DNA from: Oligoflexus tunisiensis | Lineage (GTDB): Bacteria > Bdellovibrionota_B > Oligoflexia > Oligoflexales > Oligoflexaceae | Length of the DNA: 64,000 nt | Assembly: GCF_001748245.1 (NCBI RefSeq) | Contig: NZ_BDFO01000001.1 | Coordinates: forward strand, 746,828 to 810,827 | Direction: 5' to 3' | Shown here: one piece after another, positions 8,994 through 17,124 of the stretch | Numbering within the stretch: the first letter of the stretch is position 1 | Layout: every line of letters begins with the position of its first letter | Program-made: the position numbers and the translations under genes | Notes under the pieces: model-generated | Told to the model about the DNA's origin: nothing | Seen by the model: only the letters and a program-made list of their open reading frames with translations | Databases searched by the model: none

Positions 8994-9103
8994 GGCAAGG
9001 CCTTCCTCTCTTTTTTTGGTGCCTTCCGTCAGGTGTTGTAAAATAGCAGACAAGTTCCGGAAATTTCCAGCCTGATTCGTTTCATCCTGACAAGGAGACT
9101 CGC

Positions 9104-10540
9104 TTGCGCCTCTTTTTATGCTGCTCCCTTTATGTGTTTTTGGCCATGGCCTGCAAAACAACGAATAGGAATTCGAGTCGCTTAAAGCTGATTCAAAAAA
9201 CACCGGAAGCCGGCGTGACCCATGTGCTCGACAAAGCTCCGCTGCTGATCGAACCGGGCAAGCCGGCCGTGGTCAGCATCAATCGCCTGGCCGGGACACC
9301 GCCGGCGGATAGCATGCTGCGCCTGGAACGTCTGGAACTTCAAATCAAGCCCGCGGATGCCTATGCAGCCTGCCAGCCGCGCCTGACTCAGGCCCGCTTC
9401 ACCGAAATGGTTGAAAAGGATATCCAGACTCCCGTGGACCTGCAGAGTCGTCCCAGCTATCGGGCCCAGGAAATCACCATGACCATAGCCGGCGACGCGG
9501 CTCAGGGCTGGACACTTTCGGCTGACGGTGCTCATGATATCGGCGACCTCTATCTGAGCTTTGATGCCAGCAGCCCCATGACCTGTCATGTCTCGGCTGT
9601 TGGGCATGGTTACTATGCGATCAACAGCACAGGATCCTGGGGCACAGGCAGCGGTGATCCCGATCGGGATCGCCTGGTGCGTGCCTGGGGCTCCGATCGC
9701 GGCCATCGTCTCTGGCATTATCTGTGGCACGGCATGCGCTCGCAGTGGACGCAACTGGGGCCGTCGGATCGTGACGCTTTGATCGCTCATTTCGGTCCCA
9801 CGGTGGCTCCGCCTGCACGCAATTCCACTCGCAGTCCGGATGGTGAGGATTTTCTTTATATGCACCACAACATGCTGAAGGCCATCGGTCAGTATTTGAA
9901 GACTCAGGGCAAGACCATGGTCCCACCCTGGAAGGTGCTGCCGCGTTATGAGGATCCTGCCTATCCTTCCACGGCTTACGCCGCAGCGCAGGATGTCTTC
10001 GACACCTGGGAAAAGGATTATCAGGACCAGGAAAAAATCAAAACGATGACGCTTGGTGAATATGGTCAAAGGATCGAGGAAACGATTCACAACAACATGC
10101 ACATGCGCTTTTTGAATCCCGCGGACATGGACATTCCTGGTGATCCCTTGGATCCGGAATGGGAGAAAAAATATTCGAAACTCTTCGATGACCCCAGCTA
10201 CGACTATCTGGGCGGAACTTATTCCTCCCATGTGAATCCAGTCTTCTTCATGTTGCACGGCTGGGTTGATGAACGCATTCAAACCTGGCTTGAGGTCCAT
10301 GGTTATCAGAGCATCGGTTCCGAAGCCGAATGCCAGGGAAAAACCGCCTGCTATGTGTGGCTGTCGGATCCGGCCTATGTGCTGGAAGCGGGTGATAAAC
10401 CCTGGGAAGGTGTGGCGCCTGGAGCTGCTCGCAATGGTCTGGGTTTGCACCATCACAGCGTGCCCACGGGAGCCGTGCCCAACCTCAGTGTGAAGGCGCG
10501 TGCACGCCTGTATAAAACGCGCAGAATGGGTGGATTTTAA
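9104..10540 (+). CDS. tyrosinase-like lipoprotein (putative type 3 copper protein)
   Basis: The 478-residue product starts at TTG, 8 bases behind AAGGAG. A lipobox (LAMAC, Cys 17) predicts lipidation. The core has His-rich motifs spaced as in tyrosinases: YMHHNMLKAI, then HNNMHMRF, then SSHVNPVFFMLHGWVDERIQTW. The last resembles the CuB signature DPxFxxHHxxxDxxW. One His of the canonical HH pair in the CuB motif reads LH here, so copper ligation could be altered. Tyrosinase-fold enzymes oxidise phenols, and PvdP-type members mature siderophore chromophores. No siderophore genes are nearby. The fold is a good guess; activity is uncertain. Confidence 0.65.
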   Translation: MRLFLCCSLYVFLAMACKTTNRNSSRLKLIQKTPEAGVTHVLDKAPLLIEPGKPAVVSINRLAGTPPADSMLRLERLELQIKPADAYAACQPRLTQARFTEMVEKDIQTPVDLQSRPSYRAQEITMTIAGDAAQGWTLSADGAHDIGDLYLSFDASSPMTCHVSAVGHGYYAINSTGSWGTGSGDPDRDRLVRAWGSDRGHRLWHYLWHGMRSQWTQLGPSDRDALIAHFGPTVAPPARNSTRSPDGEDFLYMHHNMLKAIGQYLKTQGKTMVPPWKVLPRYEDPAYPSTAYAAAQDVFDTWEKDYQDQEKIKTMTLGEYGQRIEETIHNNMHMRFLNPADMDIPGDPLDPEWEKKYSKLFDDPSYDYLGGTYSSHVNPVFFMLHGWVDERIQTWLEVHGYQSIGSEAECQGKTACYVWLSDPAYVLEAGDKPWEGVAPGAARNGLGLHHHSVPTGAVPNLSVKARARLYKTRRMGGF

Positions 10541-10615
10541 TCCGGACGCAGTGCTACAAAGCAGAAAGGCCCGCTGCGGCCTGATCTGCTCACTTGCCAA
10601 GGAAGTACTGCCCTC

Positions 10616-11716
10616 ATGAGCATCGACACACTCTTTCAGCCTTTCCGCCTCAAGTCATTCACCCTGAAAAATCGCTTCGTCATGGCGCCGATGACGCGGT
10701 CCTTTTCTCCGGGCGGCATTCCCACACCCGAGGTGGCCGCTTATTATCAGCGTCGTGCCCAGGGCGAAGTCGGTCTGATCCTTTCGGAGGGCACCGTGAT
10801 TGATCGCGTGGCCTCGTCCAATGATCCCAATATACCCAGGTTTCATGGTGAAGCCGCCCTGCAAGGCTGGAAACAGGTGATCGACGGCGTGCGGGAGGTC
10901 GGTGGATTGATGGCGCCTCAGATCTGGCACATGGGAGTGATGCATCCTCATGAATCCGGCTGGCTGCCCGCCGGGCCTTTTGAGGGGCCTTCGGGGCTTT
11001 TGCGTGGAGAAAGCCAGGGCGGTCGCGCAATGAGCGACACGGATATTGAAGCCACCATCGCGGCCTTTGCAGAAAGTGCCGCCGCTGCAAAAAAATTAGG
11101 CTTTCATGCCGTCGAACTGCACGGGGCCCATGGGTATCTGATCGATCAATTTTTTTGGGAGGTCACCAATCGGAGGACGGATCGTTACGGTGGCAAAACG
11201 CTGCCGGAGCGTAGCCGCTTCGCCATCGACGTGGTCCAGGCTGTGCGTCGGGCTGTTGGCCCTGACTTTCCCATTCTTCTGCGTCTTTCGCAGTGGAAAC
11301 CCATGGCTTTCGATTTCAAACTCGCAAAAACGCCTCAGGACATGGAAGCCTGGCTCACGCCTCTTGCGGATGCGGGTGTGGACGTTTTCCATTGCTCGCA
11401 GCGTCGCTTCTGGGAAGGGGAGTTTGCCGGTTCTGATTTGAATTTCGCCGGCTGGGCCAAAAAATTAACCGGCAGAATCACCATCACCGTGGGGTCGGTT
11501 GGCCTTTCCGGTGAATTCGTCAAGGCCTTCCGCGGCGAAAGTTCTGCACCTGAACCCATCGACGAATTGGCTCGACGCTTCGATCGGGGTGATTTTGATC
11601 TGGTTGCGGTGGGGCGGGCCCTCCTTTCCGATCCGCATTGGGTCCAAAAGATCAAGGACGGCCGCACCACTGAACTCTCCGGCTTTCAAAGTTCCGATCT
11701 GCGCAAGCTGCATTAA
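10616..11716 (+). CDS. Old Yellow Enzyme-family NADH:flavin oxidoreductase
   Basis: The product has 366 residues and an AGGAAG ribosome site. It is a single TIM barrel of the OYE type: LKNRFVMAPMTR near the start, GHAVELHGAHGYLIDQFF-type motif (FHAVELHGAHGYL), the conserved NRRTDRYGG and a C-terminal FMN phosphate-binding stretch (DLVAVGRALLSDPHW). Such enzymes use FMN and NAD(P)H to reduce activated C=C bonds in the cytoplasm. The long 2,4-dienoyl-CoA reductase FeS and FAD domains are absent, so it is the short form. It lies 75 bases after the tyrosinase-like gene; a functional link is not evident. Confidence 0.93.
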   Translation: MSIDTLFQPFRLKSFTLKNRFVMAPMTRSFSPGGIPTPEVAAYYQRRAQGEVGLILSEGTVIDRVASSNDPNIPRFHGEAALQGWKQVIDGVREVGGLMAPQIWHMGVMHPHESGWLPAGPFEGPSGLLRGESQGGRAMSDTDIEATIAAFAESAAAAKKLGFHAVELHGAHGYLIDQFFWEVTNRRTDRYGGKTLPERSRFAIDVVQAVRRAVGPDFPILLRLSQWKPMAFDFKLAKTPQDMEAWLTPLADAGVDVFHCSQRRFWEGEFAGSDLNFAGWAKKLTGRITITVGSVGLSGEFVKAFRGESSAPEPIDELARRFDRGDFDLVAVGRALLSDPHWVQKIKDGRTTELSGFQSSDLRKLH

Positions 11717-11836
11717 GCAGCCCAGGCTTCGTTCGTTTCGCTGCAATAAAAACTCTGCCTTCCTGTCTGCTATAGTTGGGTCCGTCCACACGGCCCGACT
11801 CGATCAAGCAGTTGAAATCCCATAGGAAGTCTGAAT

Positions 11837-12544
11837 ATGGCGCCAACGGCAGACAAATCGGCGGTGTTCTCCCAACTGATCAAAGGCTGGGTCGCCGAAA
11901 ATCGTGGCCGCAATCTCTATGTTCTGGCCAAAAGCAGTGGACTCTCATACACCAACCTGCGCTCCATCGAAGCCGGCAAATCGGATGTTACCATCGATAC
12001 CGCCCTGCGGCTCCTGCGCTATATCCAGCCGGATGCCGCCACCACGCAAACCATTCTCAATCTGTATCCTGATATCGCGCCGCTGCTCAGCTACCTTTCG
12101 CAGCAAAAGGCCAGACAGGGAGCCTGGCGTCTTCTCAGTCCCAAGGCCTGTCGTGCCGCGGTGGAAATCTATGGGCGTCGCCGCATTCCACGGGATGAAC
12201 TGGGGCGAATCCTCGGCCGTGGAACAGAATCCGTGGTTCAGGAACTCATGGCGGCTGGACTGGTTCAAGCCGATGATGAACACTATCGACCCAGCCATGC
12301 CTTTTTTCATTTCAACAGCCCTGATGTTTTAATTCCCTTGCTGCGGCTTTTTCTCGACAACATCAGTCACGAGGATCCGTGGAATCTGGTGGAAGCCCGC
12401 TTTACCGGTTTGAAGCCCGAGGCAGCGGCTGCCATTCAATCCATACTTGAGGACGCTCGCCTGCGCATCCTGCGCATCAAACAGGACCCTGAAAATGCGG
12501 GGGCTTTGAATGTGGCCTGGGGTCTGCTCATGACTCGTTTTTAG
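11837..12544 (+). CDS. XRE-type helix-turn-helix regulator, TIGR02147-like layout
   Basis: The 235-residue protein starts with an HTH of the XRE fold (residues about 10-60: VLAKSSGLSYTNLRSIEAGKSDVTIDTALRLLRYI). Its C-terminal domain of about 150 residues contains a second winged-helix-like part (YGRRRIPRDELGRILGRGTESVVQELMAAGLV) and a helical tail. The layout resembles the DNA-binding proteins common in Bdellovibrionota and Fibrobacteres, though this one is short. The partial gene at the right edge of the window has a similar N terminus. AGGAAG precedes the start. The gene stands alone, so its target is unknown. Confidence 0.75.
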   Translation: MAPTADKSAVFSQLIKGWVAENRGRNLYVLAKSSGLSYTNLRSIEAGKSDVTIDTALRLLRYIQPDAATTQTILNLYPDIAPLLSYLSQQKARQGAWRLLSPKACRAAVEIYGRRRIPRDELGRILGRGTESVVQELMAAGLVQADDEHYRPSHAFFHFNSPDVLIPLLRLFLDNISHEDPWNLVEARFTGLKPEAAAAIQSILEDARLRILRIKQDPENAGALNVAWGLLMTRF

Positions 12545-12620
12545 GCGCTGCAGAAATAAAATGATCCCGCCCCTCGACTTTCATGGGGAGAGGGGACCAT
12601 GTTGGAATCCAATCAGCGGA

Positions 12621-12881
12621 TCAGGCTGCTTGCGCGGTCACATACAGATCATCCGATATCTCTTCAATCGCATGCTCAACCTCGCGCAAGGAACAATCCG
12701 CGGGCAGCGTGGCAATCACGGTCGCCTGCATCAGGTGGTCGCCGGTCATGGGCGCCGACAGCGGCGCAACCTGAAGGGACGCAATGGATGCGCCCTGATG
12801 AACCAAAGCCACTTGCAGGAGTTTGCCAAATTCAGGATTCTCAAAACCAATCACATCGAATCGTGCCTGTTGAGTTTCCAT
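12621..12881 (-). CDS. small ACT-like protein, unknown function
   Basis: The 86-residue protein is preceded by GGGAGG, 7 bases before its ATG. The sequence alternates strand-like and helix-like segments (ARFDVIGFENPEFGKLLQVALVHQ, LMQATVIATLPADCSLREVEHAIEEI) in the order beta-alpha-beta-beta-alpha-beta expected of a ferredoxin or ACT fold. ACT domains bind small ligands, often amino acids. It is convergent with the upstream HTH gene and divergent from the ECF42 sigma gene. I cannot name a function. Confidence 0.6.
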   Translation of the reverse strand: METQQARFDVIGFENPEFGKLLQVALVHQGASIASLQVAPLSAPMTGDHLMQATVIATLPADCSLREVEHAIEEISDDLYVTAQAA

Positions 12882-13090
12882 AAGCGAATCCTCCCTCGAG
12901 ATTCTGCCTTGATCCTGATCCTTTTTTGGTTTCCGCGCGAGTCACAATTTTCCATTCCCATGGTGCAGCAGGGTCAGGAGGCAAGGGCCTGAGAGCTTTG
13001 CTGGCGCGCATAATGATGGAAACATGGGCCCAAGTCCATTATGCTGGCTCATGCTTGAGCAGATAATTTCAGTGACAGGGGGCCGGCGTC

Positions 13091-14350
13091 GTGGAACCAG
13101 GAAACGTGGCAAGCGTGCGGAAATCCATTGAAGAAATCTATCGCAGTGACGGACGGCGCGTGTTTGCGAGTCTGGTCCGCATCCTCGGTGATTTTGAATT
13201 TGCCGAAGAAGTTCTGCAGGATGCATTTGCTGCCGCCCTTGAACAATGGGCGCGGGATGGAATTCCTGCCAATCCAGGCGCCTGGTTGATTGCAACCGGA
13301 AAATTCAAAGCGATTGACGCGATAAGACGCCGAAACCGCTTCCAGAAGGCCATCCCGGATCTTTTGGCTGGACTGGAGAGTGATGTGACTCTGCCCGTGG
13401 AATGGAGTGAACAAACATTTAAGGATGACCAGCTCCGCCTTATTTTCACCTGCTGTCACCCGGCACTGGCCCCTAATACCCAGGTGGCTTTGACGCTTCG
13501 TGAGATCTGCGGCCTGACCACGGAAGAGATTGCCGCCGCCTTTCTGGCAAGCCCTGCAACCATTGCCCAGCGCATTGTACGGGGCAAAGCCAAGATTCGC
13601 GATGCAGGGATTCCTTATCAGGTTCCTGCGCGTGCGGATCTGCCGGAGCGTTTGGATTCGGTTCTGTCGGTGATCTATCTCGTCTTTAATGAAGGTTATT
13701 CCGCGTCCTCGGGACTATCCCTGACACGCGCGGATCTTTCCCAGGAAGCGATTCGTCTCGGGCGGCACGTTCTGGAACTCCTGCCTGATCCCGAAGTGAT
13801 GGGCCTTCTGGCTTTGATGCTTCTGCATGAATCCCGACGTGAGGCGCGCACATCCACGGATGGTGATTTGATTTTGCTGGAGGATCAGGATCGGAGCCTT
13901 TGGCTGCAGCCCCTCATTACAGAAGGCGTTCGACTCGTGGAGCAGGCTCTGGCCTCACGTTCCTTCGGAACCTATACGCTCCAGGCAGCCATCTCCGCTG
14001 TGCATGCGCAGGCGCCCAGCGCAGCCGCAACGGACTGGGCCCAGATTGTTGCGCTCTACGATGTTCTTCTGCAGGCCACCGCGTCCCCAGTCGTCGAATT
14101 GAACCGTGCGGTGGCCGTGGCCATGCGAGATGGGCCGGCAGTTGGCATCACGCTGGTGGATGATTTGATCCAGCGCGGCGAGCTGGTGAACTATCACCTT
14201 ATCCATGCCGCCCGTGCCGATTTTTGCCGGCGCCTCGGCCGCCAGGAGGAAGCCCGGAAATCTTACGAACTGGCCCTTTCCCTGGCCAGGCAGGAGCCGG
14301 AGCGGCGCTTTCTGACCCGACGGCTGAATGAGTTAGCATCTTCCGGTTAA
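13091..14350 (+). CDS. ECF42-type RNA polymerase sigma factor
   Basis: The product has 419 residues from a GTG start preceded by GGGGG. Regions sigma2 (residues about 15-85, DGRRVFASLVRILGDFEFAEE, then GAWLIATGKFKAIDAIRRR) and sigma4 (about 115-175, with LTTEEIAAAFLASPATIAQRI) are clear, joined by the family hallmark FTCCHPALA. A C-terminal extension of about 230 residues with TPR-like helices follows. This is the architecture of ECF42, a group without anti-sigma genes that is genetically tied to YCII/DGPF proteins. Exactly such genes follow here. Sigma activity is probably set through the C-terminal extension, as known for the group. Confidence 0.93.
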   Translation: MEPGNVASVRKSIEEIYRSDGRRVFASLVRILGDFEFAEEVLQDAFAAALEQWARDGIPANPGAWLIATGKFKAIDAIRRRNRFQKAIPDLLAGLESDVTLPVEWSEQTFKDDQLRLIFTCCHPALAPNTQVALTLREICGLTTEEIAAAFLASPATIAQRIVRGKAKIRDAGIPYQVPARADLPERLDSVLSVIYLVFNEGYSASSGLSLTRADLSQEAIRLGRHVLELLPDPEVMGLLALMLLHESRREARTSTDGDLILLEDQDRSLWLQPLITEGVRLVEQALASRSFGTYTLQAAISAVHAQAPSAAATDWAQIVALYDVLLQATASPVVELNRAVAVAMRDGPAVGITLVDDLIQRGELVNYHLIHAARADFCRRLGRQEEARKSYELALSLARQEPERRFLTRRLNELASSG

Positions 14351-14399
14351 GTCCCTGGAAGACAACAGAAAATATTAAAGAAAAAAAATTTGCGGCTCC

Positions 14400-14426
14400 T
14401 GTCGATTTCCGGAGCACCCGTTCGTC
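14400..14426 (+). promoter_or_regulatory. predicted ECF42-dependent promoter
   Basis: TGTCGA (14400-14405), a 17-base spacer and CGTC (14423-14426) lie 28 bases before the first YCII gene. As I recall, ECF42 targets carry TGTCGA at -35 and a CGA/CGTC-type -10, so the match is specific. The placement is after the sigma gene, suggesting that the sigma factor drives the YCII operon rather than only its own gene. Confidence 0.65.
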
Positions 14427-14454
14427 TCATAGGTGCGGAACGGGAGAATCAACG

Positions 14455-14814
14455 ATGAAGTTCATCTGCCTGAAGTATGTGGAGCGGAATCAATGGAAGG
14501 CCCTGACCGGAAAGGATCGCGAGGCCTTTCTGCAGGCGTGCCGCGACTTCGACAACAGGCTGCGGGAATCCGGTCATTTTTTTGCCAGTGAATCCCTGCA
14601 AGCCACAGGCGAGCCCGTGGGACTCACCTGCTTTCATGGTCAGCTAGTGGTTGCGGATGAGCCGCATGACAAGACTGATGAGGTTCTGGGAGGACTCATG
14701 TTATTGGAAGCGCGCGATCTCAATCATGCCATCATTTTGGTCTCCGACCATCCCGGGATACGGGCGGGTTGGTTCACGATTCATCCAGCCGATGATAAAG
14801 GGGAAATGCAATGA
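14455..14814 (+). CDS. YCII-related protein, first gene of the ECF42 operon
   Basis: The 119-residue protein begins behind CGGGAG. It follows the dimeric ferredoxin-like YCII fold (MKFICLKYVER start, LLEARDLNHAIILVSDHPGI near the end) but lacks the DGPF motif seen in the next two genes, with VADEPHDKTDE in its place. DGPF proteins are stress-linked and of uncertain biochemistry. Its stop overlaps the next start (ATGA), implying translational coupling. Confidence 0.8.
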   Translation: MKFICLKYVERNQWKALTGKDREAFLQACRDFDNRLRESGHFFASESLQATGEPVGLTCFHGQLVVADEPHDKTDEVLGGLMLLEARDLNHAIILVSDHPGIRAGWFTIHPADDKGEMQ

Positions 14815-15164
14815 AGTACATGCTGCTCATCTACTCAAGGGAAGATGCCTGGACCGAAGCGGAACGCAAGGACTGCATGGAGGAGTCAAGGCAGCTCTGT
14901 CATGACCTCGCCACGAAAGGGCAATTTCTGGCAGCCTCCCCTCTGCATTCGGTGGCCACCGCCACCAGCATTCAGCTGCGGGATGGCAAGCGCCTGATTA
15001 CCGATGGCCCCTTTGCTGAAACGCATGAGCAGCTCGGCGGTTACTATATCGTTGACGTTCCCAATCTCGATGCCGCCATAGAAATCGCGAGCCGCATTCC
15101 CGGTGCCAAGCGCGGCACGGTGGAAATCCGGCCCGTTTTTGAACTTGAGAACATGCCTTCCTAA
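14811..15164 (+). CDS. YCII/DGPF-domain protein
   Basis: The 117-residue protein carries the full DGPF signature (LITDGPFAETHEQLGGYYIVDV) and the usual MKYMLLIYSRE start. The His-Asp pair used by some YciI-type hydrolases is not evident, so catalysis is open. It overlaps the previous gene by four bases and sits in the ECF42 operon. The family is predicted to be cytoplasmic and dimeric. Confidence 0.9.
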   Translation: MKYMLLIYSREDAWTEAERKDCMEESRQLCHDLATKGQFLAASPLHSVATATSIQLRDGKRLITDGPFAETHEQLGGYYIVDVPNLDAAIEIASRIPGAKRGTVEIRPVFELENMPS

Positions 15165-15189
15165 GGCACTTTAATAAGAGGATGGTTCC

Positions 15190-16074
15190 ATGAAAGTTAT
15201 GGTGATCGTGAAAGCCACGAAAGAGTCTGAAGCAGGACAGATGCCCAGCGAAGAACTTCTGCGCGATATGGGCAACTTTAACGAAGCTCTGGTGAAAGCC
15301 GGCATTATGCTGGCCGGCGAGGGCCTCTACCCGAGTTCGGAGGGAGCGCGTGTGCGCTTCTCGGGAAAGGATCGCACGGTGATCAACGGTCCTTTTGCAG
15401 AAACCAAGGAACTGGTGGCCGGCTTTTGGGTCTGGCAGGTGAAATCCATGGAAGAAGCCCTTGAATGGGTGAAGCGTTGCCCCAATCCGATGGAAGGGGA
15501 ATCGGAGATTGAAGTCCGCCGGGTCTTTGCTTCTGAGGATTTCGCGGCCGTCGATCCCACCGGCGAGTTCCGGGCCCAGGAGGAAAGGATGATTCAGGAA
15601 ATGGAAGCCAGTCGCCTCGAAGGACCGCGCTTTGAGAACGGACCCGCGATGATCATCGCCGGCCTGGACCGTCGCTTTACGATGGAAAATCGTGCCGAAA
15701 TCCCCCAGCTCTGGGAGAAGTTTGTGCCCCATCTTGGGAAAATCCCCGGACAGGTTGGAAAAGCCACCTATGGAGCCTGCTATGGAGCGGACGCAAAATC
15801 CTTCCATTACATGGCCGCTGTGGAGGTCAAGGACACCGCGCAGCTGCCGTCCGGTTTCACTCATCTCAAGATCCCGGCTCAGCGTTATGCCGTCTTCATG
15901 CACAGCAAACACGTGTCGCAGGTTTCTGCCACGATGGATGTGATTTGCAACAAGTGGCTGCCGCATTCCGGACTCGAGGCTGCTGAGACGCCCACTTTGG
16001 AAAAATACACGGAAGATTTCAACGGAACGACAGGTATGGGCGGTATTGAAATCTGGGTTCCCCTTAAATTTTGA
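15190..16074 (+). CDS. YCII domain fused to a GyrI-like effector-binding domain
   Basis: The 294-residue product has two domains. Residues 1-115 are YCII with NGPFAETKELVAGFWVW. Residues about 140-294 are a GyrI/AraC-effector-binding-like domain (PAMIIAGLDRRFTMENRAEIPQLWEKF at its start, YMAAVEV, GFTHLKIPAQRYAVF, GGIEIWVPL at its end). GyrI-like folds bind small hydrophobic or cationic ligands and can be hydrolases. The fusion suggests that a DGPF unit and a ligand sensor act on the same small molecule (inference). A ribosome site AGAGGA precedes it. Confidence 0.88.
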   Translation: MKVMVIVKATKESEAGQMPSEELLRDMGNFNEALVKAGIMLAGEGLYPSSEGARVRFSGKDRTVINGPFAETKELVAGFWVWQVKSMEEALEWVKRCPNPMEGESEIEVRRVFASEDFAAVDPTGEFRAQEERMIQEMEASRLEGPRFENGPAMIIAGLDRRFTMENRAEIPQLWEKFVPHLGKIPGQVGKATYGACYGADAKSFHYMAAVEVKDTAQLPSGFTHLKIPAQRYAVFMHSKHVSQVSATMDVICNKWLPHSGLEAAETPTLEKYTEDFNGTTGMGGIEIWVPLKF

Positions 16075-16091
16075 ATCAAGGAGATCGACTC

Positions 16092-16496
16092 ATGAGCACT
16101 AAAATGTTTGTCAATCTGGCCGTCAAGGACCTGAAACGTTCCATGGCTTTCTGGGAGAGCCTCGGTTATCACTTCAACCCACAATTTTCCGATGAGACAG
16201 CGGCCTGCCTCGTCTTCGGTGATGACGCTTATGCGATGCTGCTGACTCATGAAAAGTTCCGCGGCTTTTCTCCAAACGCCATCTGTGATACCAGCAAGCA
16301 GACTGAGGTGCTGGTGGCCCTATCCTGTGAAAGCAAGGAGGATGTGGCCGAAAAAGTCAAACGGGCTCTGGCAGGCGGAGCCAAACGCTACACGGAACCC
16401 AAGGATTATGGGTTTATGGTGCAGGATAGTTTTCAGGATTTGGATGGGCATGTCTGGGAGCTCTTTTATATGGACCCCAACGCCGTTCCGCAATAA
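16092..16496 (+). CDS. VOC/glyoxalase-family protein
   Basis: The 134-residue protein starts at the ATG at 16092 behind AAGGAG. It shows the paired beta-alpha-beta-beta-beta units of the vicinal oxygen chelate fold: KMFVNLAVKDLKRSMAFWESLGY at the N terminus and the C-terminal DLDGHVWELFYMDP. Metal ligands are not complete by eye. Members act as dioxygenases, glyoxalases or resistance proteins. It is the fourth gene in the ECF42 operon. Confidence 0.9.
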   Translation: MSTKMFVNLAVKDLKRSMAFWESLGYHFNPQFSDETAACLVFGDDAYAMLLTHEKFRGFSPNAICDTSKQTEVLVALSCESKEDVAEKVKRALAGGAKRYTEPKDYGFMVQDSFQDLDGHVWELFYMDPNAVPQ

Positions 16497-16512
16497 TCTC
16501 GTCCTGTAATGT

Positions 16513-16531
16513 AGGGCCCGCTCCGGGCCCT
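16513..16531 (+). other. GC-rich hairpin before the SnoaL-like gene
   Basis: AGGGCCCG, a CTC loop and CGGGCCCT form a perfect 8-bp stem just ahead of the ribosome site of the next gene. No U-run follows, so it is more likely an attenuator, RNA processing or stability element within the operon than a terminator. Confidence 0.45.
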
Positions 16532-16547
16532 TGCAGGAGAGCCGAAC

Positions 16548-16934
16548 ATGCAAAAAACTCCAAAGGAAATCTGGGAAATTCAGCACAAGCTCGTGCTGAA
16601 CTTTGATGTGGATCAGCATGCGGAACTTTTCGCAGAAGATGGCGTGTGGGAATTTCCCATGGCGAAACAGGGCAGCAAGGTCAAGCTTGAAGGCCGGGAA
16701 GCCATCCGCGAATGGGTGATGGAAAACGCCCGCAGTGCCCAGGAAGCAGGACACCGCGTTCTGAAGTACGATGAACTGGTGATCCATGAGACGGCGGATC
16801 CCGAAGTGATTGTGGTGGAATTCGATCTGCATGGCGAGGTGACCCACACCGGGGAAAAGTATCGGCGGTCGTATGTTCAGGTCCTGCGGGTGCGTGACGG
16901 AAGGATCGTGTCCCTGCGTGATTATTTCAATTGA
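16548..16934 (+). CDS. SnoaL-like (NTF2-fold) protein
   Basis: The 128-residue protein has the cone-shaped NTF2 pattern: an N-terminal helix followed by VDQHAELFAEDGVWEFPM, then IREWVMENA and a curved sheet ending in RSYVQVLRVRDGRIVSLRDYFN. SnoaL-like proteins bind or convert small molecules. It is the last gene of the presumed ECF42 operon and follows a hairpin. The substrate is unknown. Confidence 0.88.
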   Translation: MQKTPKEIWEIQHKLVLNFDVDQHAELFAEDGVWEFPMAKQGSKVKLEGREAIREWVMENARSAQEAGHRVLKYDELVIHETADPEVIVVEFDLHGEVTHTGEKYRRSYVQVLRVRDGRIVSLRDYFN

Positions 16935-17124
16935 TTGAGTCCAGCCTTGCCTTTTCGGTTTTCACAAGGCCAGTGACGCGTCCTGCGTACTGGTCCACCT
17001 GCCTGTCTTTCCCCAGCGCGGCTTCTCCCGCATACCCTGCCTTACACCCCATCCATGGTCCGGACTTTGCAAAATATATGGACATAAATGAACAAGGCAT
17101 TTTGACCTTAATCATTTCGGGATA

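Noticed and set aside
9182..10600. Long 472-codon open frame on the minus strand opposite the tyrosinase-like gene
   Set aside because: It is an antisense mirror of a gene with a lipobox and metal motifs and lacks a ribosome site.
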